Source of the DNA: Mallotus nudiflorus
Taxonomy: Eukaryota > Streptophyta > Magnoliopsida > Malpighiales > Euphorbiaceae
Assembly: GCA_947683625.1 (NCBI GenBank)
Contig: CANTUR010000892.1
Span: forward strand, 248,001-312,000
Direction of reading: 5' to 3'
DNA: 64,000 nt
Shown here: positions 32,341-44,484 of the stretch, piece after piece
Layout: every line of letters begins with the position of its first letter
Position numbering within the stretch: position 1 is the stretch's first letter
Made by a program: the position numbers and the translations under genes
Notes under the pieces: model-generated
What the model was told of the DNA's origin: nothing
What the model saw: the letters and a program-made list of their open reading frames with translations, nothing else
The model's database searches: none

Positions 32341-33900
32341 GCCACCATGATGATAAACTCGAGAGTTAGTAAGGAGGACGTGCTAGACTCCTTTGAAAAC
32401 CTAAACCTTACAGACAGTAAGGAATCTCTTGATGCCTCTAGTGGAGTTAAGGATTTGCTGGGACAACCCTTAGGCAAATTCAATTACAAAGTGTTCTACT
32501 CCAAACCACCCTCTACTGATATCCCTATTGAATTAATAGTGCCTTTGGGATGAGGTGATGAGTTTGGTAATAAGCCAGTAGAAGAAGAAAAAGAATCTAA
32601 AACTCTAGAATAGCCACAAAGAGGAGTTGAGGATTTGTTGGGGTAGCCCTCGGGAAAATTTGATTACAGAGTATTATATTCAAAACTAGCTTCTAGTGAC
32701 ATACCCTTTGAGGATATTGTGCCTACAAGATGGGGTGATAAGTTCAAAGAGGAGAATAAAGGGTCCTTAACTTCTGAGCAAGGGATCGAGGAGCCATTGA
32801 TTGAGCATATGAAAAAGTTTAACATGGAAGGAAAAGAAACGTGCATAGTGGAAGTGTGGAAAAAAGGAAAAAGGGACTAGATTATTAAATTACAGACATC
32901 TAGTACAACTCTGACAAGGAAAGTCCCACTGGTTTTGACTTATGGAGTGATAACCCCAATGTGAATCATATCATTAGGAGTGGGAGGAATTACAAGGCAG
33001 TAGAAAATAAAATCGAGAGAAACACATAAAGAGAAGAAGCAGAGGATGCAAAAACAGAAGGAGGAGAAAAGAAGACATGATTTTGGAACAATTACAGAAG
33101 GTTAAGGTAAATGTCAGCATTTGGGAGCTACTAATGCATTCAGGCAGTCATAGAAGAGCTCTTATCAAAGCTCTATCAAATATGAATATTAAAACAATAG
33201 CTACATCTGAGGCTATGGTAACAAAGGTTATAGAAAAGAAACACGGGCTGATAATGTTCTCAGATGATGATTTGCCTTTGGAAGGAAGAAATCATAATAA
33301 AGCATTGTTTATCCTAACTGAAGTGAAGGGGAAGCGAACCAAATTACAATGCTTGATGATGGTTATACTATTAAAGTGTGTCCATTGAAGATCTTGCCTA
33401 ATTTGGGTTTGAAAGCCGATGACTTAACAGGTTCAAACCTGATAATTAGAGCCTAAGCACTAGTGATAATTAGAGCCTAAGCACTAGGAATGTGGAGGGG
33501 ATATTCTAAGCTCTAGTTAAAATAGGACCTATGGAATCCACCATTGAGTTCATTATGCTAGATATCCCTATCACCTATGCCTTATTGTTAGGAAGGCCAT
33601 GGTTCCATGCTATGGGAGGGGTACCCTTAATTATGCACTAGAGATAAAATTCCCTCATGAAGGAGATGTAGTGATTATAAAGCAAGAACTGATGCAGTTA
33701 TGGTTGCCATACTAGAGAAATAAAACAAGTGTGCATTCCTCCTAGTTTCCAAGTTTGCTGGGATATTTGATGGAATTAAAATGGGCCTAAGTTTTGCAAA
33801 GATAATGGAGAGCATGAATTATCAACTTGGACAAGGACTGGGAAAGAATGAGCAGGAAGCCCTAGGCTACTAGAGTTCTATAGTTAGAGTGATACCAAGA
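32341..33900 (+). pseudogene. Protease region of Tat element B (decayed, with internal duplication)
   Basis: The segment GVKDLLGQPLGKFNYKVFYS (about 32446) is repeated as GVEDLLG-stop-PSGKFDYRVLYS (about 32620). Element A has only one copy, so about 175 bases were duplicated in B. The protease follows at about 33230-33660: LPLEGRNHNKALFILTEVKG, then in another frame a DDGYTIKVCPLKILPNLGL site (Tyr where Ser is usual), NLIIRA with a short 30-base local duplication (gtgataattagagcctaagc), and a LLGRPWFH-like motif near 33590. It is not functional. Confidence 0.8.
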
Positions 33901-34324
33901 GGTTAGGGTGTCTTGAGGCAGGATCTACCAGCAGAAGGGTAAGAAAGAAAGAGAAGGCTAAGAGAAATAAGCCCTTGGGGAGAATTGGGCCATTGAGCGA
34001 AAACTTCATCAAGCTAAGAGAAGGCAAGTACTACCTGGGTACTAATGAATCTGTCAATGTCACTGACAAAGATGTTCTTGGATTTGAGGTCTTCAAGGAG
34101 TAGATTATGGAAAACTTGGTTGAGGACAACAAAGAGGAGGTGATGAAGTAGGTAGCTAGAAGAATGGGGAATGCTGCTGTTGAAGAGCCACTGTGTCTGC
34201 CACCTGAAGAGGATCACCCCAGGATTTGGCTACTATTATTAATGATAGCTTTACTAATGTTTTTATAAGAAAACTGATGTAATAACAATTTGGAATTTAT
34301 GAGGATGAAAATTGTGTTTTTTCC

Positions 34325-35340
34325 ATGGTCAATGATATGAATGCTGGTTTTGCTTACTTGTGTGATGTGCATCTTGATAGTTCTGTGCATTATAATTTTG
34401 ATCGTTCATGCATGTTTGAAATTAATTCAATTCAATTTGGTTCATTTAACATGGGCACGAATGATAATCCAAAGAAAATTTCTATATCACATGATGTAAC
34501 TCCTGAAGAGAAGGAAAATTTTGAGAGAATATTAATAAAAAGGAAGGTAGTATTTGCTTAGAATTATGAAGATATGCTAGATTTAGACAAGGAAATTATA
34601 GAGCATTATATTCCAACTCATTTAGAAATAAATTGGTTAAATAGAAATTCTATAGGCTAAGACTAGAGTGGTCTGAGAAAATAAAAGAGGAGATTGGTAA
34701 ACAAATTCAGGCTAGCTTCTTGGAAGTAATAGATTACCCCCAGTGGCTAGCAAACATAGTCCCGGTACCCAAGAAAGATAGTAAGGTGCGTATATGTGTC
34801 AATTTCAGAGATTTAAATAAAGCATATCTAAAAGATGACTTTCCTTTACCCCACATCGATGTCATAGTGGATAGTGCGGCGTCAAGTGCAATGTATTCTT
34901 TTATGGATGGGTTCTCTGGGTATAATCAGATAATGATGGCAAGTTATGGATAAAATCAAGATTACTTTTATTATGAAATGGAGGACCTATTATTATTAAG
35001 GTTATGCCTTTGGGTTAAAAAATGCAAGTGCAACATACCAAAGGGTAGCTACCGCTCTATTCCATGACATGATGCATGAGGAAGTTGAGGTGTATGTAAA
35101 TGACATGATGGTTAAGTTAGAAACAAGAGAGGGACACTTTGAAGCACTAGACAAGTTCTTGGCACGTATTAAAAGGTATAATCTGAGACTTAACTCGAAG
35201 AAATGCATTTTTGGAGTTTACTTCAAGGAAGCTGCTGGGCATATAGTTAGTAGTAAAGGAATTAAAGTAGATTCAGATAAAGTGAAAGCTATTCAAGAAA
35301 TGCTAGCACCAAAGACAGAGAAAGAGTGAGAGGGTTTATT
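34325..35340 (+). pseudogene. Reverse transcriptase of Tat element B (catalytic box mutated)
   Basis: The linker MVNDMNAGFAYLCDVHLDSS (34325) precedes EEKENFERILIKRKVVFA. The RT palm motifs follow: DYPQWLANIVPVPKKDSKVR, ICVNFRDLNKAYLKDDFPLP and DGFSGYNQIMMA (34730-34945), then after a frameshift LKNASATYQRVATALFHDMM, and the box YVNDMM at 35093-35104, where YVDDMI is usual. REGHFEALDKFLARIKRYNL and LNSKKCIFGV follow. One of the two metal-binding Asp residues is therefore Asn. Stops and frameshifts add to the loss of function. Confidence 0.9.
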
Positions 35341-35379
35341 GGCAGATTATAATATATTAGTAGGTTCATTATAAAGCTT

Positions 35380-36340
35380 ACTAATATTTGTGACCCAATC
35401 TTTAAGCTATTGAGAAAAGATTAGCCTGTAGAGTGGAATGATGATTGTCAGAAGGCCTTTGACAAGATAAAATAATCTCTCACCAATCCACTTGTACTGA
35501 AACCACCAAGGCAAGGTAAACCATTGATCTTGTATTTGGCTTTAAAGGAAAAGGTGATGGGGGCAATGTGTAGCTCAAGAAAGACTGGATGGGATAGAGC
35601 ACACAGTGTATTACCTCAGTAAAAAGTTCTTCCCATATGAATCAAAGTATGATTTGGTGGAAAAGACGTGTTTCATAATGATATGGGCAATAAGAAAATT
35701 GAGGCATTACTTTCAATCTTATAGGGTTCATGCTATTTCAAAGATAGATCCCTTAAGATACTTACTATAGACACCTGTTTTGACTGGAAGGATGTCTCGA
35801 TGCTCATACTCCTAATTGAATGTGACATAGAGTACATTACCATGAAGGTTATCAAAGGAAATGCAATAGCAGAATTCCTAGCACGGAATGTAGTAGAGTG
35901 TGATGAACCATGGAACTTAGAATTTCTAGATGAGAATCTAACAATTGTAGAGCATCAGGAATGGAAGCTTTATTTTGATGTGGTTGTAAACAACAAAGGA
36001 GCTAGATTAAGAGTGATCCTTGTTACACCAGAAAGAGAAACCATACCGATGGCCAAGAAACTAGATTTCAAAGTAACTAATAATATGGCTGAGTATGAGG
36101 CATGCATTCATGGAGTAGAAGTAGCAATGGCAGCTGAAGTAAAGGAGTTGTTAGTATATAGGGATTCAATGTTGGTATTAGTCAAGCTAACGAAGAATGG
36201 GAAGTAAAGGAGGAAAAACTGAAACCCTACGTTTGCTATTTAAGGACTTTATAAAAGAACTTCACAAAATGTCTTTTTATCCATCTATCAAGAGATGATA
36301 ATCAAATGGCAGATGCTCTAGTAATGCTCTCTTTAATATG
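35380..36340 (+). pseudogene. Dual RNase H region of Tat element B
   Basis: The RT-linked RNase H remnant (about 35390-35780) reads EWNDDCQKAFDKIK, SLTNPLVLKPPRQGKPLILY, then a shifted HYFQSYRVHA-like stretch. It is followed at 35800-36207 by an archaeal-type RNase H: EWKLYFDVVVNNKGARLRVI, LDFKVTNNMAEYEACIHGVE and KELLVYRDSMLVL. The order RT, RNase H, aRNase H is the mark of the Tat lineage. The first catalytic Asp is in YFDVV, the Glu in AEYEA, and the RDS motif keeps its Asp. Frameshifts lie on both sides of the open part. Confidence 0.85.
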
Positions 36341-36639
36341 GATAGTGTAATTAGATTGACTATGAAGCCGTTAGTGATAATGAATTGAAGAGCTCCATGT
36401 TATGGGGGTGAGCAGATTATGGGAATTCAGTTAGGCTTGAAGAGAAGCCATGGTTTTATGATGTTCAAAGGTTGATCAAGGAAGGAAAACACCAGATAAA
36501 GCCTCTTCAAAAGAAAGATATGCCCTGGGTGTTCTTGCACATAATTTGCAAGTCATAATGGGGTGTTATATAAGAGAATGCTAAATGGGATACAACTCAG
36601 ATGTCTCAAGAAAGATGAAGCAGAAGAGATGATGAAGGA

Positions 36640-37665
36640 GATTCACGTGGGAGCTTAAGGTTCTCACATGAATGGAATAATCCTAGAAAAAAAGATAATC
36701 AGACAAGGGTACTCCTAGATGAGCATGGAAAGAGATTGTATTAAGATAGTAAGGCAATGCCATCAATGTTATATCTATTGGAATCTCAACCACCTTCCTC
36801 CAATGGTGTTGAATAGTTTATCATCTCCTTGACCTTTTGCAGTGTGAGGGATTGATATCATAAGAGAAATAAGGCCAATAACATTGAATGGACATAAGTA
36901 TATAGTTGTGGTAATTAATTACTTCTCTAGATGGGCAGAGGCTGAATCTTTTAATACTCTAAAGGCAAAGCATATGGCCTGGTTCATTAGAAGAATCTTA
37001 TTTGTAGATTTGGGGTTCCACATCGTTGTGATGGATAAAGGGGTTTAGTTTCAAGCAGAGATGGTGGAGTTGTTGCAGAAATATGGGATCAAGCATCATA
37101 AGTCTCATCGCATAGACCTCAGGCTAATGGAGTAGTGGAAGTAGTGAATAAGAATATTAAGAAAATCCTTTCTAAGATGGTCAAAACTTACAAAGACTAG
37201 TTTGAGTACAAAACTATAGCCAAAACAGCCACAAGCCAAACTCCGTCTCCTTGGGGTATGGCTGTGAAGCAGTTTTGCCTATAAAAATTGAGATCAAGTC
37301 TCTAAGAGTGGTTATGGAGGCCAAAACACTTGAGAGTGAATGGGCATAAAAAAGATATGATCATATAGTATCTCTAGATGAGAAAGGATGAATGCTTTAT
37401 TTTATACTTAAATATATCAGTGGAGGATAGTAAGGTCATTCAATAAGAAAGTAAGGCTAGGGAAAATATGTGCTGGAGACATGGTGTTAAAATAATCTAG
37501 AGCAATGGTGTTCGATATGAGAGGAAAATTTAGACTAAATTGGGAGGATCGTTACTTAGTCAAGTTAGTTCTGCTAAAGGGAGCTACCAAGATATCTGAT
37601 CTTGAAGGGAATGAGTTCATAGAGCCTGTTAATCTGGATCACCTCAATAAATACTACCTGTAAAA
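36640..37665 (+). pseudogene. Integrase of Tat element B (decayed)
   Basis: The HHCC finger is recognisable by VRQCHQCYIYWNLNHLPPMV (about 36750). The core domain is present: GIDIIREIRPITLNGHKYIV (about 36845) with the first Asp, NYFSRWAEAESFNTLKAKHM, then MDKGV-stop-FQAEMVELL (second Asp; stop where Gln is usual) and KYGIKHHKS. Next is a shifted PQANGVVEVVNKNIKKIL region with the Glu (about 37115). The C-terminus reads GDMVLK, then KFRLNWEDRYLVKLVLLKGA and LEGNEFIEPVNLDHLNKYYL, ending at 37662. Several stops make it inactive. It would normally insert the element, giving the 5-bp TSDs seen here. Confidence 0.87.
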
Positions 37666-37694
37666 ATATATAAAATAAGTATAAAGAAAATAAA

Positions 37695-37925
37695 GTTTAT
37701 TGACTAGAAAACCTGAAAAGGCTAGTTATGCAAAAATTAGGACATTCCTGCTGTTCAGAAAACTCGTAAAGGGCTAGCAGGCAAAAATTAGGGAATAAAT
37801 AAAAGAAAAAGGTTTTTTCTGATTAGAAAACTCGCAAAGGGCTAGTCAGGCAAAAGTTAGGGAAATAAAATGTGAACGAAAAATATTTAGTTAGAAAATC
37901 CGAAAGGACTAGCTGATAATAGGAG
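37695..37925 (+). repeat. Four degenerate units of about 60 bp after the integrase
   Basis: The phrase gaaaactcg(t/c)aaagggcta followed by g(t)caggcaaaa(a/g)ttaggg recurs near 37705, 37757, 37825 and 37890. Translated in one frame it gives RKPEKASYAKI-like units, recalling short repeats I remember from the C-terminal tail of Tat pol. Two further units lie at 38655-38745. Confidence 0.75.
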
Positions 37926-38766
37926 TTATGTCATGTAATGTAGTAAATGTACTCATTTTGGCCCTAATTAATTAATTTTATTGAAATTGAATTTTGTTAT
38001 AACATTGCATGTTCTATCTTATTTATAATGCATTAGTAATAGAAAGGAAAACAGAATATAAAAGCCTAAAATCAGCTCTATGATACCATTTTGCTTTAGT
38101 GGTGCCTCTATTTCTTCTTCTTTTGAGATTCATCATATAAAGCTTGAGCCTCTTATATCTAGAAATTCCAGTGGCTCTGTAGCTTGTATCATGACCTAAG
38201 TCTTGTAGTTATCATCAGTAGCTTTATCAACATTCAAGGATATATTGTGCTTAAGGGTTTTACAAGGCCATAAGTCCTTGACCTTATCCAAAAAAAATGT
38301 TGCCTGAGAGGGAAGCCCCTGAAATTAGTTGGAATAGTAATAATGAATTGCTAGTAGCTATATTGACGATAAAGGTGCAACGGAGAAATGAAAGTTGAAA
38401 AGCGCAACCCCACGATAGGAACACAGTGATCATTAAGTCAAGAGTCATGAACTTCAGTCTTCACCAAGGGCAGACCCATGTAATCTCAATGTCTATGATA
38501 CCCTTTATCCAATCAATGCAATGGTCTATAGTATGCTTGTCTTTCATCTTTAAGGTTGAGATTGCAACTGATGAGGCTGATAGGATAAAGATTTGTAGGA
38601 GTAGTAAGCAAACTCAATTTCTTTTCCAACCAGATTTAAAAAGTAAAAATAAGAAGCCTGCTAAGTTGAAAACCCAAAAGGATAGCTTAGGAAAAAGTTA
38701 GGCAGGCCTACTAAGCTAAAAACCTAAAAGGGCAACTTAGGCAAAAAAATGAAAATAAAATAAAAT
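37926..38766. other. Spacer between integrase and antisense gene of B
   Basis: Two more copies of the 45-60 bp unit (38655-38745) are present (aacccaaaaggatagcttag and aacctaaaagggcaacttag). The 38426-38701 reading has no family match. Nothing else is supported. Confidence 0.5.
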
Positions 38767-40935
38767 TCACTTAGGACCATCTATTCTTTTAAGTCTAATT
38801 TCAAAAAAGGAAAATTTGAATAGATTAGTACAAGAAGGCAGTCTGACATAACTACAAATAAAAAATGAAGATAGCTTGGAATCAATCATCCCAGGCTCCA
38901 CTATCAGGCTATGGGCTCCATCCTCTACTAGGGTCATCATGATGATAAGTATCTGGAGGTCTGATAGATGAAGTACCTTGTAGGGGTCTATACCCAAGTC
39001 CGTAAGCTGCCAATGAAGCATCTTGTTCTCGCACTCCAGATCCCTAGAATAACTCTGCATACATAAGAAACTTCATATCATATGCATTCCATGCATACCA
39101 TGCATACATTTGCATAATAAGTGTATATGCTTACCCATTAACTATCTGTGACCTACATGGTAAATAAACTCTAAGATGAGGCGAGTCCATACAAACACTC
39201 TGCCTGTGTTCAGGGGACCTGCTTTATAAAGTTGTACTAACATCAATATCAAGTGTATAGGTAATACAAGAGATAAGTCAGACAAACTCATATGAGAAGT
39301 ATCTCTTAGAGAAAAGCTGGGGAGTTGAACATCACTTAAATGCATTTCCTACTCTACTGAGTTTAAATAGTGGGGCCCCTGTAGAGCATAGTTCTGTTAA
39401 GAAGGGGGACCATCACTAAAAATAGCACTAGCAAAGGTTCCCTCACAACTGGTCTCAATGTGCTGAGTATGCTGTGTATGACTAGATCTAGGCCCAGATA
39501 CCTTAGGCATAATCTCAAGCTCAGGAGCAATCTTAACCCCTTAAGTAGTTCCGGCCACCTCCTCCATCACCTCGTTGGTAGGGGAGCTAATCTCCTCGAA
39601 TTGTGAGAAAAGAAAATAAGTGATTTGAGCATTCTAGAAGAGAAATTATCAGAAGTTACCTCAGCTTGATCAGCAAGAACTGCTCCAAGAGGTTCTCATG
39701 GATGAAACTATCGGTAATGGCGAGTTAGCTCAAGAAAAATCATGGTGTCATATCCCTGTAACACCTCTCTCAACTTTAAACCCATTAGATGAGAACTGTA
39801 TCACATCAAGAGAGGAACATCAGAGGGAATACGGTGTCGGAAGGTCCAAAATGCCACTAATACACCCGCTCTCCTAAATACAACATCCGGCAGCCATAAC
39901 TAGGGAGCAAAATCCTCATGTCCTCAAGTCGTACTACAGCAACCATGAAATCATACTTCTAGACATCATACACTCCCTCTAACCAATTAGAATTAATCTA
40001 TAAAATCATGTTATTAAGTTTAACTTGCATTAAATTATGAAATACTAATGATTCTGTTTTCCTACCAGGTGCCACTCGATAGTGTTCAGCTAATCGTGAT
40101 AAGTCTGTAGAGTGTTCTTGACGCTTGCTAGATGGGAAGAGCCCTATCTCTGTATCATAAGGAGACCTCTTATCAGAACTGATAGCACTGAAGCCATAAA
40201 TCAGCCCAATCTCTAGACTTCAGATCTAGGAAAGAGGAAATAAGTTAAAAAAAAGGATAACGTACAATACAAGGCCAAAAGCCATACATGGTGATAGCAC
40301 CTCTACAGATAGTGTCCAGTCTATAATATAAATAGGCCAACACAACATATCCCTAGTCAAGGGGTGACAACTCGGTCTAACTTTGAAGAGGCTGAGAAGG
40401 GCAATTGTTGACCTTATGACCAGTCTCGCAGAAGAGGGTTATGCCAAGCAATATCAGAAGGAGACACCTCGCCTTGTGGGCAATTAGATGAGGAGTGGTG
40501 GTAGAAAGACATTTGAATCCCTCAACTAATGATGAAAGAAAGAATATTCTTCTGATTCTTCCATGTCAGAACGAACCTGATCAAATCTCGCACATATTGA
40601 CTCCTTGCATGCTCAAGGAGACTGCAGTAGCAGATATCGAAGAAAATGGAAGTCCCTCTGAAGGCAATCCCAATGATTGTAGAAAAACTCATAGGCGAAA
40701 TAGTCAACTCGCCTACACGAGTAGTAGACATGTGGGTGGTGTCCATCCACTGCTTAATCAGTATGGATAAAGAATGGCAATCAGGCCTCCCTCGAGCTAT
40801 TGGAAGCCCAACAATAAATTGTCTAAACCCGAAGGCCCATACCAGCTGCACCACATTCTCCGATAACCCATGAAATAATTCACTAGCTATGTAAAAACAG
40901 CCCATGAATTTCATTGGTCTATGGGAGAATTTCAA
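38767..40935 (-). pseudogene. Antisense plant mobile domain gene of Tat element B
   Basis: The minus-strand reading from 40935 to 40522 gives MKFMGCFYIASELFHGLSEN, then LSILIKQWMDTTHMS, the typical GELTISPMSFSTIIGIAFRG and a charged tail. This is the aminotransferase-like plant mobile domain (PMD): W/Q-W..TH.F-type lead, then GE(M/L)T(I/V)-(S/T)..D/S(V/F)..I.G. Downstream frames keep DIAWHNPLLRDWS and YRDRALPI (to about 40100). A coiled-coil-like end, LECENKMLHWQLTDLGIDPY, lies at 39030-38970, with a stop at 38767. Antisense PMD ORFs between integrase and 3' LTR are known in Tat elements; their role is unknown. Stops at 40520 and later show decay. The true start may lie further upstream, beyond an intron. 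Confidence 0.7.
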
Positions 40936-41960
40936 GGATAGAAATAATAATAATAATAAATAAATTAATTGATTAAAAAATAAATAAATAAATTATGGAT
41001 CGACAAAGTGGAATGTCGATCGGCATTCCACAATGCCGACCAACGTTGTTTATACCGATCAACATTGCACAAATGCCGACTAATTTTTGGACGTGACTCG
41101 GATTTTTAGACCTTTGGTCGACCATTGAACTAAAATCCTATGTTCTTGAGTTAAATTAAAATTTTTAATTCATTTTTGAGTGATTTTTAATTTAATTTCA
41201 ACAATATACACACTAATTTGCATTCTAAAATTAATTTTGATTATTAATGAAATGAATAATTTTTACAGAAATAAACAGAAATGAGGAAGTGTTACCTCAT
41301 TGCCCATATCTGTGCACCTATGAAGGTGAAGGCGAGTCAAATGAAGCACAATAGAACCCTCTCAAAGTCCAAGGTTGTTCTACAAAAAAATAGAGAGGCA
41401 CAATGGCTGGGTCAACTAGAATCTCTGCTCCCTTGTATAGCCTGTGTTGTGGGTCAACCATAGGATTTGACAGATTGTAAATCGGACTTCGGATGAGCAA
41501 GAAATCAAAGAAGAAAAGCAAAGCAAAAAAAAAAAAAAAGAAATGGAGAGGGAAATGAAAGAATAGCATCGACAAATAAGGAGGGAAGCTTCTTATAAAT
41601 GGAAAATATCCATTTTGATCCCTTAACTATTCCTGCATTCAAAATCAAGTTTTTATTTGCAATTTCATCCATAATTGCATCTTGATTAGGATTTAATTCC
41701 AAATTAATTCATTTAACTTATGTCGTCAATTAATGAATTATTATTAATTACGTATATATTTAAATTTTGAATTTTTTTGTCAAGTACAAAATGTAGAATA
41801 TATTTATAGAATTCAGTTTTGCATTTTTACATGCATCATTTTAAATCAAAGATTTCAAAATTCATTTTGTGCTACACAATAATTGAAACACAAATTTCAA
41901 AATTATCATATTATGTGTTACACAGTAATTGTAACATGAATTTCAAATTCAACATGTTAT
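40936..41960 (-). promoter_or_regulatory. Upstream region of the antisense gene, with a dyad array
   Basis: At 40995-41085 a short array of near-palindromes (gaatgtcgatcggcattcc and relatives) resembles the arrays in the LTRs of B. After it, gagttaaattaaaattttta and similar AT runs also resemble the LTR. Minus-strand readings at 41560-41320 and 41702-41505 have no family match and may be the 5' leader. A regulatory role is inference. Confidence 0.45.
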
Positions 41961-42560
41961 ATGCTTCAATAGTAGTTTTAACATGAAATTTTTCAAACCT
42001 TTTGTTCATTAGACACTACACAGTAGTTGCGGTATTATTCCTAGACATTCCACAGGAACTATAACATGTTTTCAAATCATGGCTCACTAGACGTCCTATA
42101 GGGAATATAACAAGAATCATTGCATTCATTTTGTTAAAACATCCTACGGGGAATATAATGAAATCCACTATCACTAGGCATCCTAAAAGGATAGTGTAGT
42201 TTCCCAAACACTACACAATAGTTACGGTATTATTTCTAGACGTTCCATAGGAACTATAACATGTTTTCAAATCACAGCTCGCTAGACGTCCTACAGGGAA
42301 TATAGCGAGAATCATTGTATTCATTTTGTTAAAACATCCTATAGGGAATATAATGAAATCCACTATCACTAAATGTCCTAAAAGGAATCTAGTATAGTTT
42401 TCCAGACACTACACAGTAGTTACGATATTATTGCTAGACATTCCACAAGAACTATAGCATGTTTTTCAAATCACAAGTCACTAGACGTCCTATAGGGAAT
42501 ATAGCGAAATGCATAAGTTTCACTAGACTTTCCATAGGAAATATAGTGAAACATATTAAA
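41960..42560 (+). repeat. 195-198 bp tandem repeats upstream of the 3' LTR of B
   Basis: The phrase cactacaca(g/a)tagtt(g/a)cg starts units at 42014, 42209 and 42407, giving periods of 195 and 198, with a last partial unit to about 42545. Within a unit two shorter related parts alternate (ccta(t/c)agggaatata occurs several times). Tandem repeats just before the 3' LTR are typical of Tat/Ogre elements and can seed satellites. Confidence 0.9.
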
Positions 42561-42694
42561 CATAGTATCTTGCTTAAAATTGTTAAGCAATTTAAGCATC
42601 AACATGTCAATTAGGATACAATGAAGTACCCTAATTCTTTCTTTCAAAATTGTATGCTACTATTGCTTTGTAGCAATTTGTCAAGCAAACAGAA

Positions 42695-42709
42695 ACAAAG
42701 GGAGGCAAC
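42695..42709 (+). promoter_or_regulatory. Polypurine tract of element B
   Basis: acaaagggaggcaac directly before the 3' LTR start tgtaagtatc. Confidence 0.8.
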
Positions 42710-44484
42710 TGTAAGTATCAAATTTCGAGATGCAATTGTGCATGCATGCGACAAAAGCCCCTATGATGAAAATATAATCAAGAGTTGATTTTTGGTGTTG
42801 AATTTCATGATTTAAAGGACTAAATTTCTATGTTTTATGGATTTAATTGCAAAATTGGCCTTTAGGAATTTGATTGCAAAAATTAGAAACTTTTAAGGAC
42901 CTTTTTTATAATTTAACTAAAAAATGTGATCGGCCAACATTTAATGCCGATCGACATTATTTAATGTCGATTGACATTGTGTAATGCTAACCGACATTAC
43001 GTAATGCCACTTGGCATTAAGCAATGCCAATAAGCATTATGGGATGTCGATCGGCATTCCAGAGTGTTGATTTTTATTGGAAATTGATTGTTTACACTGG
43101 AAATTGATTTTTTCGTAATTTCTTAATTTTTTCATTAGTTTAGGACACCATATGTCCCTACGTGTGTGAGTCTTTGATTTTTTCAAAACTCTATCACTAT
43201 CTTATTATCTTGATTTTGAAAGTCCAATAATAAAAATCTAGACTCCTCCTCTCGCTCCTAATATTATGCAACTTCCCTGTGTGATTGCAGGGGTTAGAGG
43301 TTTCTAGGCCAGGCTTTAAAGTTGAGAGGTAGAGTCTGTGAGGGGGGATCAGAGGGAAAGAGGCTGCAAAAAAACCTTAGAGAGGTAGAGTCTGTGAAGT
43401 AAAATCAGAGAGGAGAGGAAAGAGAGAAAAAAAAAATTTTGAGTCTAAAAATAAGACCCTAGTTATTTTCTTATTGTGCAGAGAGCCATATGCCTTAGCT
43501 CTTCATTTTTCATTTTCAAAACCTTCGGGAAATCAATAAAAATACGTTCTTTGCTTTTAAAGTCCAGAAAATCAAGAAAAAAAAATAGAGTCAATCTCAA
43601 AACAGTGACAATCCCAATTTGAGGGGCATTTAAATAGCATTTACACAACATCCCTTACTCTTTTTATGTTTTATTTTATTTTATTTTAATTTGATTTGAT
43701 TTCTTTGTTTTATTTATTGATTGAGTCATTACTGATTAAATTTTTTTTATTGTGTTTTTTTTTATTGGTGTTCTGTAGTGCTCTAGATGTAAGGTTGGTG
43801 ATGTGAGATTTTGGTAGGGGCTACATTGAAAAATCTATGGGATGTCATGGATTGAATTTTATGAAATCCCCATAGAATTTAGGGCCTATTATTTTATGTG
43901 GTATTTTGTTCATTGCTTTTACTGGTTTGTAATTAATTTGCTTTATTTTCCCGCACTGTAGTTTGTAATAGCCCCAATAGAGGGAAATTAGTGGAATTTT
44001 AATTCTTTGCACTAAAAATTGATTAGTAATCTAGGCTCGATTTGGTCAATTCAATTAAAATCAATGATGACAGTAGATTAATTTTAGGGTTGCATGAAAT
44101 TGAATTAGGGTTTCTTAGAAAAAATCACGTAAAATTGTTGTTTTGATTTATTTTTTGGTATGTTTGTTGAATTAGGTTTTTTTTTGGGTTGTCATGCCTT
44201 TTGGGCCCCAAGCCCACAGTACGATCAAGCCATTTAATAAATAGGCTTAAAAATGGTTTTTAGGTTTTAACTAATTTAAAATTAATTTAGGCCCATTTAG
44301 TTTTAATTAGATTTAGACCCACTTTTAATTAATAAAATTACCTTAGACTTTAGTTCATCCCACTAATTTATTTTTATTTCCTTTTAAAATTAATTAGACC
44401 TTAGTCCCATTTCTAGTTAATGAAAATTAATTTAGATTTAGCTCAGCTCATTAATTTTATTTCTTTTAAAATAAATATACTTAG

